A stretch of 64,000 bases of DNA from the NCBI GenBank assembly GCA_023451735.1, contig JAEXYH010000092.1, positions 1 to 64,000 of the forward strand. The letters run 5' to 3'. Source of the stretch: Pseudomonadota bacterium. Lineage in GTDB: Bacteria > Pseudomonadota > Alphaproteobacteria > Rhizobiales > Rhizobiaceae. Of the stretch, positions 8,411 through 17,697 are shown piece after piece (position 1 is the first letter of the stretch; each line of letters begins with the position of its first letter). The position numbers were made by a program, and so were the translations under genes. A model generated the notes under the pieces. That model was not told the origin of the DNA. It was given only the letters and a program-made list of their open reading frames with translations, and did no database searches.

Positions 8411-9049
8411 ATGGAAACGACGAAAACCTTGCGTATGGCCTTTGGTGCGGCCGGTATTCTGGTTGCGACCGTGACGCTTTCCGGCTGCATGGGAAGCCCG
8501 ACCTACGGAACCGACAAGACGGCCATGGAACAGTTGGGCGACGACCTGACCTCGGCTATTGATATTGGTGGTGATCGCGCCAAAGAAAAGAGCAAGATTC
8601 GCTATAACCCGCGTCCGGCGCTGGTTGTTGCCAGCCATCAGGAAGGCGGCGATCTGCCTCAACCTCAGCAATCGCTCGCCAACCGCGAAAACAACCCGAA
8701 CTGGGTTGAATCGCCGGAAGAGGCGCGTGAGCGACTGCGTCAGGAAGCAACCGACAATCAGGACAATCCGCGTTACCGTTCACCGCTGCTCGCCGGTAAG
8801 GGCCAGGCAGGTCAGTTAACGGAATCGCAGAAATGGGAAGCGTTCCGCCAGGCGAAAGCCAACGCCAACGATCCTGGCATCACCGGCACCCGCCGCACGC
8901 TTTCCGATCCGCCGACGCAGTATCGTTCCGCTGATGCGGCAACCCTGCAGGATCTGGGTGAGCCGGAAACCAAGAAGGAAGCGCGCCGCAAGAAGGAAGC
9001 ACAAGCTGCTTCCACCGGCGGTTCTTCCTGGTGGAAGCCTTTCCAGTAA
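8411..9049 (+). CDS. Putative outer-membrane lipoprotein
   Basis: A 212-residue protein of unknown function. The start METTKTLRMAF at 8411 gives a classic lipoprotein signal: a short basic region, the hydrophobic core GAAGILVATVT, and the lipobox LSGC with the lipidated Cys near residue 27. After maturation the protein is hydrophilic, proline- and glutamine-rich and probably disordered, with a lysine-rich stretch (KKEARRKKEAQA) near the end and a final SSWWKPFQ. A longer frame from 8294 would run through the hairpin after ileS and is unlikely. No catalytic motif is seen. It may be co-transcribed with ileS. Confidence 0.8.
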   Translation: METTKTLRMAFGAAGILVATVTLSGCMGSPTYGTDKTAMEQLGDDLTSAIDIGGDRAKEKSKIRYNPRPALVVASHQEGGDLPQPQQSLANRENNPNWVESPEEARERLRQEATDNQDNPRYRSPLLAGKGQAGQLTESQKWEAFRQAKANANDPGITGTRRTLSDPPTQYRSADAATLQDLGEPETKKEARRKKEAQAASTGGSSWWKPFQ

Positions 9050-9080
9050 GATCTGGCCGGTAAGATCTGGAAAACAGCTC

Positions 9081-9536
9081 TTACTTGACCCGCCGCGAAC
9101 GGAAAAAGCCGGTGAGCAGGTCTGCCGCCGGTACTTCCGCAATGCCGGAATAGACTTCCGGAGCATGATGGCAGGTCGGTTGCGAGAAAAACCGCACACC
9201 GCTTTCCACGGCGCCGCCTTTGGGGTCGCTTGCGCCGTAATAGAGACGGCGAATGCGGGCAAAGGATATGGCGCCGGCACACATGGTGCAGGGCTCCAGT
9301 GTCACGTAAAGATCCGCGCCGCCCAGCCGCTCGCTTCCAAATTTGGCTGCGGCTTCACGGATGACGGCGATTTCGGCATGGGCGGTGATGTCGTTTTCGG
9401 CACGGGTGCGGTTGCCCGAACGGGCGATAATCTCGCCGTCGATGACGAGCACGGCTCCCACGGGAACCTCGCCGCGTTCGGCGGCATTCCTGGCTTCTGT
9501 CAGTGCGGCATCCATGAAGCTGTCGCTCTTAGGCAT
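9081..9536 (-). CDS. tadA: tRNA(Arg) adenosine-34 deaminase
   Basis: TadA converts A34 to inosine in the wobble position of tRNA-Arg(ACG). It is 151 residues, the normal length. The zinc-binding and catalytic residues are in ITAHAEIAVI (HAE, about residues 50-56) and TLEPCTMCAGAI (PCxxC, about residues 80-91). The surrounding GEVPVGAVLV and NRTRAENDIT are also typical. It is divergent from the pseudouridine synthase gene at 9684 with 147 bases between starts. Confidence 0.95.
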   Translation of the reverse strand: MPKSDSFMDAALTEARNAAERGEVPVGAVLVIDGEIIARSGNRTRAENDITAHAEIAVIREAAAKFGSERLGGADLYVTLEPCTMCAGAISFARIRRLYYGASDPKGGAVESGVRFFSQPTCHHAPEVYSGIAEVPAADLLTGFFRSRRVK

Positions 9537-9683
9537 TTCAGCGATTTCCTCTTAACCCGGATCGCATGAACTGGTAGGAAGCATGCAACGCGAAGCGCGC
9601 CCTGTGGGTGTGCATCCATCTGGTCAACACGAACAAGTATGTCCGGAATACTCCGTCGACATCCTGCTTCAGGCAAACAACAT

Positions 9684-11777
9684 ATGAATTCAAAAGACAA
9701 GCCGAAGCGCGGCGAAGCGAAAACCTTCGTTCGCGAAATCAAGCCGAAAGCAGAAGGCAAGGCTGCTGCGAAGCCGGGTTCCAAGGTCTCGGGCAAGCCC
9801 GGCGCCAAATCCGCAGCCGCCGCAAAGCCGCGCGTCAAGGCGGAAGGTGCGGTCCGAAAGCCGGTTCGTTCAGCCAAGCGCGAGGAGTTCGTAGGCGAAG
9901 GTGCATCTGCACCGACCGATGGCAAGCCCGAGCGTATTTCCAAGATTCTGGCCCGCGTCGGCGTTGCTTCGCGCCGCGATATCGAGCGGATGATTCTCGA
10001 GGGCCGCGTCACGCTGAACGGCAAGCTGCTCGACACGCCGGTCGTCAATGTGACGCTGGAAGACAAGATCGAGGTGGATGGCGTGCCGATCCGCGGCATC
10101 GAGCGCACCCGTCTGTGGCTCTACCACAAGCCCGGCGGTCTGGTGACCACCAATTCCGATCCGGAAGGCCGCCCGACCGTGTTCGACAATCTGCCGGAAG
10201 GCCTTCCGCGGGTTCTCTCCATCGGCCGTCTCGACATCAATACCGAAGGCCTGCTGCTTCTGACCAATGACGGTGGTCTGTCGCGCACGCTCGAACTGCC
10301 GACCACCGGCTGGCTGCGCCGCTATCGCGTCCGCGCCCATGGCGAGGTCGATCAGGAAGCGCTCGACAAGCTGAAGGACGGCATTGCCGTCGACGGTGTG
10401 CTCTACGGTTCGATCGAAGCGACGCTTGACCGCAGCCAGGGTCGCAACGTCTGGATCACCATGGGTCTTCGTGAAGGCAAGAACCGCGAGATCAAGAACG
10501 TGCTCGGCGCGCTCGGCCTTGAGGTCAACCGTCTGATCCGTATTTCCTACGGCCCGTTCCAGCTCGGCGACTTGCCGGAAGGCGAGGTGCTCGAAGTGCG
10601 CGGCCGCACGCTGCGCGACCAGCTCGGCCCGCGTCTGATCGACGAATCCAAGGCAAACTTTGAAGCGCCGCTCTATAACGAGCGCAGCGCCGACGAAGAA
10701 AAACCTCAGCGGGATGAAAAAACCGAACGTCCGGCCAGACCGGAGCGCGGTGGCTGGGCCGATCGTGGAAACGACCAGGGAGACCGTCGCGAACGTGCGC
10801 TCGGCCGTCTCGACACCAAGCGTCCTGATGCCCGCCGGGATGACCGCAAGTTTTCCGACAGGCCGGCGGGCAAGTTCGGCGGCAAATCTTCCGATCGCGA
10901 TTTTGGTGACGAGAAGCCGAAGAAGCGCCCGCCGATGGGCACCAGCCGTACCGCCAATGTCTGGATGGCTCCCGGCGCCCGTCCGACGACGGACGACAAG
11001 GGCCGCAAGGTTACGGCCCGCGCGCAGGCCGAGCAGTTGTTCAAGAAGCCGGCGCCGGAAAACGATCTGCGCGTCAAGATCAACCGCGTCAAGGATGACA
11101 GCGACTGGATCCGCGGCGAGGACCAGCCGGAAAAGGGCGGTTTTGGCGGCAAGCGCGGTGATCGCGAAGATCGCGGCGACCGTGGTTTCGGCGATAAGCC
11201 GCGCGGGGAACGCTCGTTCGGTGACAAGCCGAGGGGTGAACGCTCCTTTGGTGATCGTCCGTCCGGTGATCGTAATCGGGGCGACAAGCCCTATGGCGAT
11301 CGCAAGCCCCGCGAAGACGGAGACCGTCCGGCCCGCGGCAAATCCTTCTCAAGCGAAGGGCGCTCGGAGCGTCCGCGTGGAGAACGCAGCTTTGGTGACA
11401 AGCCCCGTGGCGATCGCCCCTACGGCGACAAGCCGAGGGGAGAACGTTCGTTCGGTGATCGCCCCGCACGTTCCTTCTCGGATCGCCCGCCGCGTGGTGA
11501 CGGCCCGGCACGAGAAGACAGGGGTGAACGCTCCTTCGGTGATCGTCCGGCAAGGGGTGACAAGCCTTTTGGTGGCAAGCCCGCAGGTGCAAAGTCTGGC
11601 TTTGGCGGCAAGCCCTCGGGTGGAAAGCCCGGTTTCGGTGGTAAGCCGGGTGGTGGAAAATCCTTTGGCGGCAAGCCTTCCGGTGGCAGACCCAGTGGTG
11701 GCAAGCCCGGCGGCGGTTCGCGCGGTGGCCCGGGCGGTGGACGTCCTGGCGGCAAGCCGCGGACACCGAGGGGCTAA
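9684..11777 (+). CDS. RluB/RsuA-family pseudouridine synthase with long repetitive C-terminal tail
   Basis: This enzyme isomerises uridine to pseudouridine in rRNA; RluB-type members act on 23S rRNA. Of 697 residues only about 70-320 are the enzyme. The S4 RNA-binding domain (RISKILARVGVASRRDIERM) is followed by the catalytic motif GRLDINTEGLLLLTNDG, with the catalytic Asp in RLD, and by GLREGKNREIKNVLGALG. A lysine/alanine-rich leader of about 70 residues precedes it. The last roughly 370 residues are low-complexity, rich in R, G, D, K and P. They hold five copies of RGERSFGD and end in a GGKPSGG-type glycine-rich stretch. Start ATG at 9684 is chosen by the leader composition. rsmD follows after 3 bases. 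Confidence 0.88.
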   Translation: MNSKDKPKRGEAKTFVREIKPKAEGKAAAKPGSKVSGKPGAKSAAAAKPRVKAEGAVRKPVRSAKREEFVGEGASAPTDGKPERISKILARVGVASRRDIERMILEGRVTLNGKLLDTPVVNVTLEDKIEVDGVPIRGIERTRLWLYHKPGGLVTTNSDPEGRPTVFDNLPEGLPRVLSIGRLDINTEGLLLLTNDGGLSRTLELPTTGWLRRYRVRAHGEVDQEALDKLKDGIAVDGVLYGSIEATLDRSQGRNVWITMGLREGKNREIKNVLGALGLEVNRLIRISYGPFQLGDLPEGEVLEVRGRTLRDQLGPRLIDESKANFEAPLYNERSADEEKPQRDEKTERPARPERGGWADRGNDQGDRRERALGRLDTKRPDARRDDRKFSDRPAGKFGGKSSDRDFGDEKPKKRPPMGTSRTANVWMAPGARPTTDDKGRKVTARAQAEQLFKKPAPENDLRVKINRVKDDSDWIRGEDQPEKGGFGGKRGDREDRGDRGFGDKPRGERSFGDKPRGERSFGDRPSGDRNRGDKPYGDRKPREDGDRPARGKSFSSEGRSERPRGERSFGDKPRGDRPYGDKPRGERSFGDRPARSFSDRPPRGDGPAREDRGERSFGDRPARGDKPFGGKPAGAKSGFGGKPSGGKPGFGGKPGGGKSFGGKPSGGRPSGGKPGGGSRGGPGGGRPGGKPRTPRG

Positions 11778-11780
11778 GCT

Positions 11781-12341
11781 GTGCGGATCGTAGGGGGTGA
11801 GTTCCGCGGCCGCGCTCTGGCCACGCCGAAGACGAACGATATCCGGCCGACCATCGACCGGACGCGCGAAAGCCTGTTCAATATCCTCGGGCACGTCTAT
11901 CCGGACGCGCTCGACGGAACCCGGGTGATCGACCTTTTTGCCGGCACCGGCGCGGTGGGGCTTGAAGCCCTGTCGCGCGGTTGCAAGCAGGCGCTGTTTG
12001 TCGAAAACAGCGTCGAGGGCAGGGGGCTTCTCTGGGAGAATATCGACAGTTTCGGCCTGCACGGCCGGGCGCGTATTCTGCGCCGGGATGCGACCAGCCT
12101 CGGTTCGATCGGCAATATCGAGCCCTTCAATCTGATTTTCGCCGATCCGCCTTATGGTAAGGGATTGGGCGAAAAGGCATTGCTTGCCGCCCATACCGGC
12201 GGCTGGCTGGCGGCGGAGGCCCTGGTTCTGCTTGAGGAGCGTGCCGATGCCGAAATCGTCGTCGACCCGGTCTTCAAACCGTTGGAAAGCCGGATGTTCG
12301 GCGATAGCCGGATCGAATTCTATCGCTATCAGCCGGGCTGA
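11781..12341 (+). CDS. rsmD: 16S rRNA (guanine(966)-N(2))-methyltransferase
   Basis: RsmD methylates G966 of 16S rRNA. It has 186 residues, the usual length. The start is GTG at 11781, giving MRIVGGEFRGRAL, the conserved RsmD N-terminus. The SAM-binding motif is VIDLFAGTGAVGLEALSRG (about residues 47-65) and the catalytic motif is FADPPYGKGL (DPPY, about residue 121). It begins 3 bases after the pseudouridine synthase stop, so the two rRNA modification genes are one transcription unit. Confidence 0.95.
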   Translation: MRIVGGEFRGRALATPKTNDIRPTIDRTRESLFNILGHVYPDALDGTRVIDLFAGTGAVGLEALSRGCKQALFVENSVEGRGLLWENIDSFGLHGRARILRRDATSLGSIGNIEPFNLIFADPPYGKGLGEKALLAAHTGGWLAAEALVLLEERADAEIVVDPVFKPLESRMFGDSRIEFYRYQPG

Positions 12342-12349
12342 ATCTTGCC

Positions 12350-13231
12350 ATGAACACGCGCCTCTCCCTGCCGGATCTGGATCCTGAAAAAAGCAGGGAA
12401 GGTCTGCGTTATGCGGTCGCCTTCGGCGGCGGCGGGGCGAGAGGTGTGTCGCATATCTGCGTGATTGAGGCGCTGGACGAACTCGGGATCACGCCGGTGG
12501 CGATCTCCGGCTCCTCGATCGGCGCGATCATGGGCGCCGGCATGGCGTCGGGCATGCGCGGCGCAGACATCCGCGACTATACGCTGCGCACGATGGGCAA
12601 CCGCAATTCACTGTTCAACCGCCTCTGGACGCTCGGGCCGGCCTCGATGCGCGACAAGCTCGGCGGTTTCCGTTTCGGCCATTTCAATCTCGACCCGATC
12701 CTCGACGCCTTCCTGCCCCCCGACATCCCGGAGGATTTTGCCGACCTTTCCATTCCGCTGAAGATTTCCGTCACCGATTATTACGGTCAGGCGGAAGTTG
12801 TACTGGAAGAGGGGGATTTGAGAACCGCGATCGCTGCGTCCGCCGCCATTCCCGGCCTGTTCATGCCGGTCTGGGTCAACGGACGGGTGATGATCGATGG
12901 CGGCGTCTTCAACCCCGTCCCCTATGAACAACTGCTCGACCTTGCCGATGTCGTCATCGGCGTGGATGTGGTCGGCGCGCCGGAAGGGGATGGCACCCAT
13001 CCGCCGACCCGCATCGATGCCCTGTTCGGCGCCAGCCAGCTGACCATGCAGGCCTCGATCGCGCTGAAACTGAAGCTCAACCCGCCCCACATCTTCCTGC
13101 GACCGCAGGTCAACCGTTTTCGCGTTCTGGATTTTCTCAAAGCCCAGGAAATTCTGGACGAAGCGGGCCACGTGAAAGACGAGCTGAAACGCGCAGTCGA
13201 CGCTCTGGAGGCGTCGGTCGGTCGTGATTGA
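12350..13231 (+). CDS. Patatin-like phospholipase family protein
   Basis: A 293-residue serine hydrolase of the patatin/RssA family, acting on lipid acyl esters. The oxyanion-hole motif is FGGGGARGVSHI (about residues 26-37). The nucleophile elbow is ISGSSIGAIMGAG (GxSxG, Ser near residue 50). The catalytic Asp is in MIDGGVFNPVP (DGG, about residue 183). There is no signal peptide, so it is probably cytosolic or peripheral to the inner membrane. It starts 8 bases after rsmD and may be in the same operon. The substrate is unknown. Confidence 0.88.
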   Translation: MNTRLSLPDLDPEKSREGLRYAVAFGGGGARGVSHICVIEALDELGITPVAISGSSIGAIMGAGMASGMRGADIRDYTLRTMGNRNSLFNRLWTLGPASMRDKLGGFRFGHFNLDPILDAFLPPDIPEDFADLSIPLKISVTDYYGQAEVVLEEGDLRTAIAASAAIPGLFMPVWVNGRVMIDGGVFNPVPYEQLLDLADVVIGVDVVGAPEGDGTHPPTRIDALFGASQLTMQASIALKLKLNPPHIFLRPQVNRFRVLDFLKAQEILDEAGHVKDELKRAVDALEASVGRD

Positions 13232-13243
13232 TCGCGCCCGCCG

Positions 13244-15067
13244 TTACCATTTCCCGAGCGACAGGCCAGCATCCACCTCGTCGACATTGTCTTCCTGAAC
13301 AGGGACGCGTTTCGGCTTGATCAGCGGTTCCGGCTTGACCGGGCTGTTGAACAGCTTGTCCCGCCCGGCTGAAATGCCTTCGACGGCCTGGATCTGCAGG
13401 CGTTCCTCGTCACGACGGCGGATGTCCTCGCGGATTTCCTCGGCGCGGGCCTCGGACATTCCCAGAGCCTCCAGCGTCTTCGCCCCGAAAAGCAGGCCGG
13501 ATTCCAGCGTCTCGCGTAATTCGTATTCAACCCCCTTTTCCCTCAGCCACAGGGAATGGATCCGGTCATAGGAACGGGCAAACAGCCGGACATTGGGAAA
13601 TTCGGACTGGATAAGCTCGACGATCCTGTTGGTCGTCTCTTTCTTTTGCGTCGCGACAACGACGATCTTGGCCCTCTCTATGCCGGAGGAGACGAGAACG
13701 TCGCGGCGGGTGCCGTCGCCGAAATAGATGCGGAAACCGAAATTGGCGGCCTGGCGGATACGATCGGCCGAATCGTCGATCACGGTGACGTCGCGTCCGC
13801 CTGCGAGAAGTATCTGAGCTGCAATCTGGCCGAAGCGGGAAAAACCGATCATCAGCACGTCCGCGCCAGCCCCGGCGCCGGCAAAATCCTCATCCAGTTC
13901 CTCGCGCGTTTCGCCATTCATCAACCGTTTGGCGAGCGCTGCCCCGGGCGGTGTCAGCGCCATGGACAGCGTCACGATCGCGATCAGCAGCGAGGCGGTG
14001 GAGGACGACAGCAGGCCGGCGGCCGTCGCGGTGGTAAACAGCACGAAAGCAAATTCACCGCCTTGCGGCAGCAGGAAGGCGATCTGGATCGCGTCGTTAT
14101 GGGAAGAACCCCATACCCGGCAGAGCCAGTAGACCACCAGCGCCTTGACCGCCATGAACACGATCACGGCCGGCACGATGAACAGGATATGGTCGATGAT
14201 CACCTCGAGTTCGAGCGACAGTCCTACCGCGACGAAAAACAGCGCCAGAAGCAGGCCGCGGAACGGCTCGATATCCGCTTCCAGTTCATGCCGGTAGGAG
14301 GATTCGGCCAGCATCACGCCGGAGAGGAAGGCGCCCATCGCCATCGATAGGCCCACCATCTGCATTGCGGCGGCTGATCCGAGCACGACCAGCAGGGCGG
14401 CGGCAATCATCACCTCGCGTGCGCCGGTGCGTGCAATCACCTGGAACATCGGATTGAGCAGGTATTTCCCGGCAACGATCATCGCCCCGATGGCAGCAAT
14501 AGCTACGGCGAAATCGACAAGCGGCGTGGCGGCCTGTTCCTCCGTTCCGGGAGCGAGCACGGTAATCAGCGCCAGAAGCGGCACGATGGCCAGATCCTGG
14601 AACAGCAGCACGGAGAATGACCGCTGCCCGTATCGGCTGTTGATATCGCCCGCATCGTTGAGCAGCTGCAAGGCAAACGCGGTGGATGACAGGGCAAGGC
14701 CGAAGCCGATAATCAGGCTGCCCTGCCAGCTCGCCATGCCGGTCTCGAAGGCAAGGGCGGCAAGCGCAAGCCCGCTGAGAAGGACCTGCGCGGGGCCGAG
14801 GCCGAACACGTCGCCGCGCATCTGCCATAGGCGCGAGGGTTTGAGTTCCAGCCCGATGACGAAGAGCAGGAAGACGACGCCGTATTCGGCGACATGCAGC
14901 ACTTCTTCCGTATCGGTGATGCGCTGGAACACCGGACCGATGACGACGCCGACCGCCAGGTAACCGAGCACGGTGCCAAGCCCCAGCCGTTTGAAGATTG
15001 GCGCGGCGATGACCGCTCCGGCCAGAAGAAGCAGCATTTCGGTAAACAGCGAGCCGGGTGCGGTCAT
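13244..15067 (-). CDS. KefB-type monovalent cation:proton antiporter (CPA2) with RCK domain
   Basis: A 607-residue inner-membrane antiporter that exchanges K+ or Na+ for protons. Residues 1-380 form about 12-13 transmembrane segments with typical CPA2 stretches (LGTVLGYLAVGVVIGP, FLLFVIGLELKPSRLW, GFGLALSSTAFAL). Residues about 395-510 form a TrkA-N/RCK nucleotide-binding domain: DVLMIGFSRFGQIAAQ is a Rossmann motif with GxxxxG spacing, and VIDDSADRI gives the acidic end of strand 2. A charged tail follows. It resembles E. coli KefB/KefC, whose channels are gated by glutathione adducts; this gating is not shown here. It is divergent from pmbA with 136 bases between starts. Confidence 0.9.
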   Translation of the reverse strand: MTAPGSLFTEMLLLLAGAVIAAPIFKRLGLGTVLGYLAVGVVIGPVFQRITDTEEVLHVAEYGVVFLLFVIGLELKPSRLWQMRGDVFGLGPAQVLLSGLALAALAFETGMASWQGSLIIGFGLALSSTAFALQLLNDAGDINSRYGQRSFSVLLFQDLAIVPLLALITVLAPGTEEQAATPLVDFAVAIAAIGAMIVAGKYLLNPMFQVIARTGAREVMIAAALLVVLGSAAAMQMVGLSMAMGAFLSGVMLAESSYRHELEADIEPFRGLLLALFFVAVGLSLELEVIIDHILFIVPAVIVFMAVKALVVYWLCRVWGSSHNDAIQIAFLLPQGGEFAFVLFTTATAAGLLSSSTASLLIAIVTLSMALTPPGAALAKRLMNGETREELDEDFAGAGAGADVLMIGFSRFGQIAAQILLAGGRDVTVIDDSADRIRQAANFGFRIYFGDGTRRDVLVSSGIERAKIVVVATQKKETTNRIVELIQSEFPNVRLFARSYDRIHSLWLREKGVEYELRETLESGLLFGAKTLEALGMSEARAEEIREDIRRRDEERLQIQAVEGISAGRDKLFNSPVKPEPLIKPKRVPVQEDNVDEVDAGLSLGKW

Positions 15068-15203
15068 GCAAAAACTTTCGATCGGCGAAATGGGGCAGGC
15101 AGGTTGTTCGAAAGGCGCGACAACCCGGTCAAGAAAAGGTGTGGCGCCCTTGATGCTTCGAAGCGCTCACAATAAATGGGACGGCAACGAAAGGCTTGCA
15201 AAT

Positions 15204-16550
15204 ATGAGCTCTGAAATTGATTCCGCCCAGCTTTTGTCCCGTGCTTCCGAACTGATCGATCTGGCGAGGGCCGCAGGGGCGGATGCGGCCGATGCCGTCG
15301 TGGTGCGCTCCCGCTCCCGCTCCGTCTCGGTGCGCCTCGGCAATGTCGAAGGAACCGAATCGTCTGAAAGCGACGATTTTTCGCTGCGCGTCTTTGTCGG
15401 CCAGAAGGTTGCGAGCGTCTCGGCCAATCCGGGCTTCGACATGAAGACGCTTGCCGAACGCGCCGTCGCCATGGCGAAGGTCTCTCCCGAAGATCCCTTC
15501 GTCTGCATGGCCGACGCGGAGCGGCTGGCGAAATCCTACCCGGATCTCGACCTCTTCGACCCGACTGATGTGCCGACGGACGATCTGCGCGAGACGGCGC
15601 TGGCGATGGAAGCCGCGGCCCTTGAGGTTAATGGTGTTTCCAATTCTTCCGGCGCCGGTGCTTCTGCCGGCATGGGCGGCATGGTACTTGTCACCTCGCA
15701 TGGTTTTTCCGGCAGCTACATGGCCACCCGCTTCGGTCGCTCGGTCAGCGTCATTGCCGGCGAAGGCACCAAGATGGAGCGCGACTACGATTTCGACAGC
15801 CGCCTCTACGCCGCCGATCTCGATGCGCCTGATCTGATCGGCCGCCGTGCCGGCGAACGTGCCGTTGCCCGCACCAATCCGCGCCAGGTCCCGACCGCCA
15901 GCAACGTCACCGTCGTTTTCGATCCCCGCATGGCGCGTGGTTTCGTTGGCACGATTGCCGGTGCCATCAACGGCGCGTCCGTCGCGCGCAAGACGAGCTT
16001 CCTGCGTGACCGCATGGGCCAGCAGGTTTTGAAGGCCGGCCTCAACATCACCGACGATCCGCTGATCGTGCGTGGGTCCTCCTCGCGGCCCTTCGACGGT
16101 GAAGGTGTTTCGGGCGAACGGATGACGATGATCGAGGACGGCGTGCTGAAGCACTGGTTCCTGTCGACCTCGACCGGCCGCGAACTCGGCCTGCCGACCA
16201 ATGGACGCGGCGTGCGCGGCGGCAATTCCGTCGGCCCGGCCTCGACCAACCTGGCGCTCGAACCTGGTGACATCTCACCCGAAGAGCTGATCGCCTCGGT
16301 CGGTACCGGTCTCTACGTGACGGAACTGATCGGTCAGGGCGTCAACATGATCACCGGCGAATATTCGCGCGGTGCGAGCGGCTTTTGGATCGAGAACGGC
16401 AAGCTTGCCTTTCCGGTATCCGAGGTCACGATCGCGTCGAACCTCAAGGACATGTTCATGCGCCTCACGCTGGCCAATGACATCGACCGCAAATACGGTG
16501 TCGCCTCGCCGACAATCGCGATCGAGGGCATGACGCTGGCGGGGAGCTGA
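15204..16550 (+). CDS. pmbA: TldD/PmbA-family metalloprotease subunit
   Basis: PmbA (TldE) with TldD forms a heterodimeric zinc protease that degrades unfolded peptides and matures some modified peptides. The protein has 448 residues, matching PmbA. The N-terminal domain starts LLSRASELIDLARAAGADAADAVVVRS. The C-terminal barrel carries GLYVTELIGQGVNMITGEYSRGASGFWIENG, highly conserved in the family. It lacks the HExxxH zinc motif found in TldD, as expected for the PmbA subunit. ATG at 15204 is chosen because it begins just before the first conserved helix; the frame is open further upstream but overlaps the kefB-type promoter region. The next gene starts 4 bases after the stop. Confidence 0.92.
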   Translation: MSSEIDSAQLLSRASELIDLARAAGADAADAVVVRSRSRSVSVRLGNVEGTESSESDDFSLRVFVGQKVASVSANPGFDMKTLAERAVAMAKVSPEDPFVCMADAERLAKSYPDLDLFDPTDVPTDDLRETALAMEAAALEVNGVSNSSGAGASAGMGGMVLVTSHGFSGSYMATRFGRSVSVIAGEGTKMERDYDFDSRLYAADLDAPDLIGRRAGERAVARTNPRQVPTASNVTVVFDPRMARGFVGTIAGAINGASVARKTSFLRDRMGQQVLKAGLNITDDPLIVRGSSSRPFDGEGVSGERMTMIEDGVLKHWFLSTSTGRELGLPTNGRGVRGGNSVGPASTNLALEPGDISPEELIASVGTGLYVTELIGQGVNMITGEYSRGASGFWIENGKLAFPVSEVTIASNLKDMFMRLTLANDIDRKYGVASPTIAIEGMTLAGS

Positions 16551-16554
16551 CGCC

Positions 16555-17355
16555 ATGGCCTCCGTCAACAATCCTTGGAGCGCGGATCTCGATCTCATCG
16601 TCGATGCGGCGCGCCAGGCCGGTGAGATCGCCAACGGTTACTTCCGGCAATCGCCGGAAGTCTGGTGGAAGAACGAGGGCCGTTCGCCTGTCAGCGCCGC
16701 CGATTTCGCCGCCAATGATCGCCTCCAGTCGCTTCTCCTGAAAGCACGCCCAAACTACGGCTGGCTGTCTGAGGAGACCGATGACGACAGCGCCCGGCTG
16801 GGCTGCGAGACGCTGTTCGTAGTCGATCCGATCGACGGCACCCGCGCCTTCATTGCCGGGGAGCCGATCTGGTGCGTGTCGGTGGCGGTGGTCCATAACG
16901 GTCGCCCCGTGGCAGGCGTGCTTGTCGCGCCGGCGCTACAGCAGGAATATCAGGCCTGCGCCGATGGGCCGGCGCTGAGAAACGGTGCGCCGATTGCCGT
17001 CCGGTCTGAAAACGAGACCGGTGAACTGGTGCTTGCCGCGGACGAAAAGATCGTTCGAACGCTGCAGCCCGAGCTTGCGATCCATCGGGTCAGTCATGTC
17101 CCTTCACTTGCCTATCGGTTGGCGATGGCCGCCGATGGACGTATCGATGGCACGATCGTGAAGAAGGACAGCCATGACTGGGATCTGGCGGCTGCCGACC
17201 TGATCCTGGAACGGGCCGGCGGGGCGTTGACCGGGCTCGATGACCGGCCCCTGATATACAATCGCACCACCGTCAGGCACGGCGTTCTGGTGGCTGGCAC
17301 GCGCCACGCGCGCCAAGTGCTTTTGCCCCATCTTGTGACCGGCGCTGCGGGTTGA
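16555..17355 (+). CDS. CysQ/inositol monophosphatase-family phosphatase
   Basis: A 266-residue Mg-dependent phosphatase of the FIG/IMPase superfamily. The metal-binding motifs are LSEETDDD (EE, about residues 67-74) and VVDPIDGTRAFIAG (DPIDGT, about residues 90-103). The C-terminal motif is SHDWDLAAADLILERAGG. The protein is closest in layout to 3'(2'),5'-bisphosphate nucleotidase (CysQ), which removes PAP made during sulfate assimilation, but inositol monophosphatase activity cannot be excluded. It starts 4 bases after pmbA and shares its operon; DUF4170 follows 61 bases later. Confidence 0.85.
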   Translation: MASVNNPWSADLDLIVDAARQAGEIANGYFRQSPEVWWKNEGRSPVSAADFAANDRLQSLLLKARPNYGWLSEETDDDSARLGCETLFVVDPIDGTRAFIAGEPIWCVSVAVVHNGRPVAGVLVAPALQQEYQACADGPALRNGAPIAVRSENETGELVLAADEKIVRTLQPELAIHRVSHVPSLAYRLAMAADGRIDGTIVKKDSHDWDLAAADLILERAGGALTGLDDRPLIYNRTTVRHGVLVAGTRHARQVLLPHLVTGAAG

Positions 17356-17416
17356 CCTTTGTGGCGGAATGCCGCAGAGGAAGGGCTTCTAGTCGAATAA
17401 ATGGACGGATTTGGAA

Positions 17417-17653
17417 ATGACGGAATCGAGCGACAAGAAGCAGCTCCTGCACCTGGTTTTCGGTGGTGAACTTTCGAGCCTGGACGGCGTCCAGTTCAAG
17501 GATTTGTCTGCCCTCGACATCGTCGGCATCTATCCCGACTACGCCACCGCGCTGACCGCTTGGCGCGCAAAGGCCCAGTCGACGGTCGACAATGCCGAGA
17601 TGCGCTATTTCATCGTCCACATGCACCGCCTTCTGGACCCTGAAAACAAGTAG
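17417..17653 (+). CDS. DUF4170 family protein
   Basis: A 78-residue protein of unknown function, restricted to alphaproteobacteria. It is recognised by LLHLVFGGELSSLDGVQF, IVGIYPDYATALTAWRAKAQ and RYFIVHMHRLLDPE. No membrane segment or signal is present, so it is a cytosolic protein. It commonly sits next to waaA, as here. The ATG at 17417 is used. A terminator with an overlapping alternative hairpin follows 45 bases after its stop. Confidence 0.85.
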   Translation: MTESSDKKQLLHLVFGGELSSLDGVQFKDLSALDIVGIYPDYATALTAWRAKAQSTVDNAEMRYFIVHMHRLLDPENK

Positions 17654-17697
17654 GCCTGACGCAAGGCGCCGAAAATATGATAAGGCTTCAGGTTAAG

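Noticed and set aside
9046..9070. Tandem GTAAGATCTGG duplication at the end of the lipoprotein gene
   Set aside because: Only two 11-base copies at a gene end; a simple slippage event without further significance.
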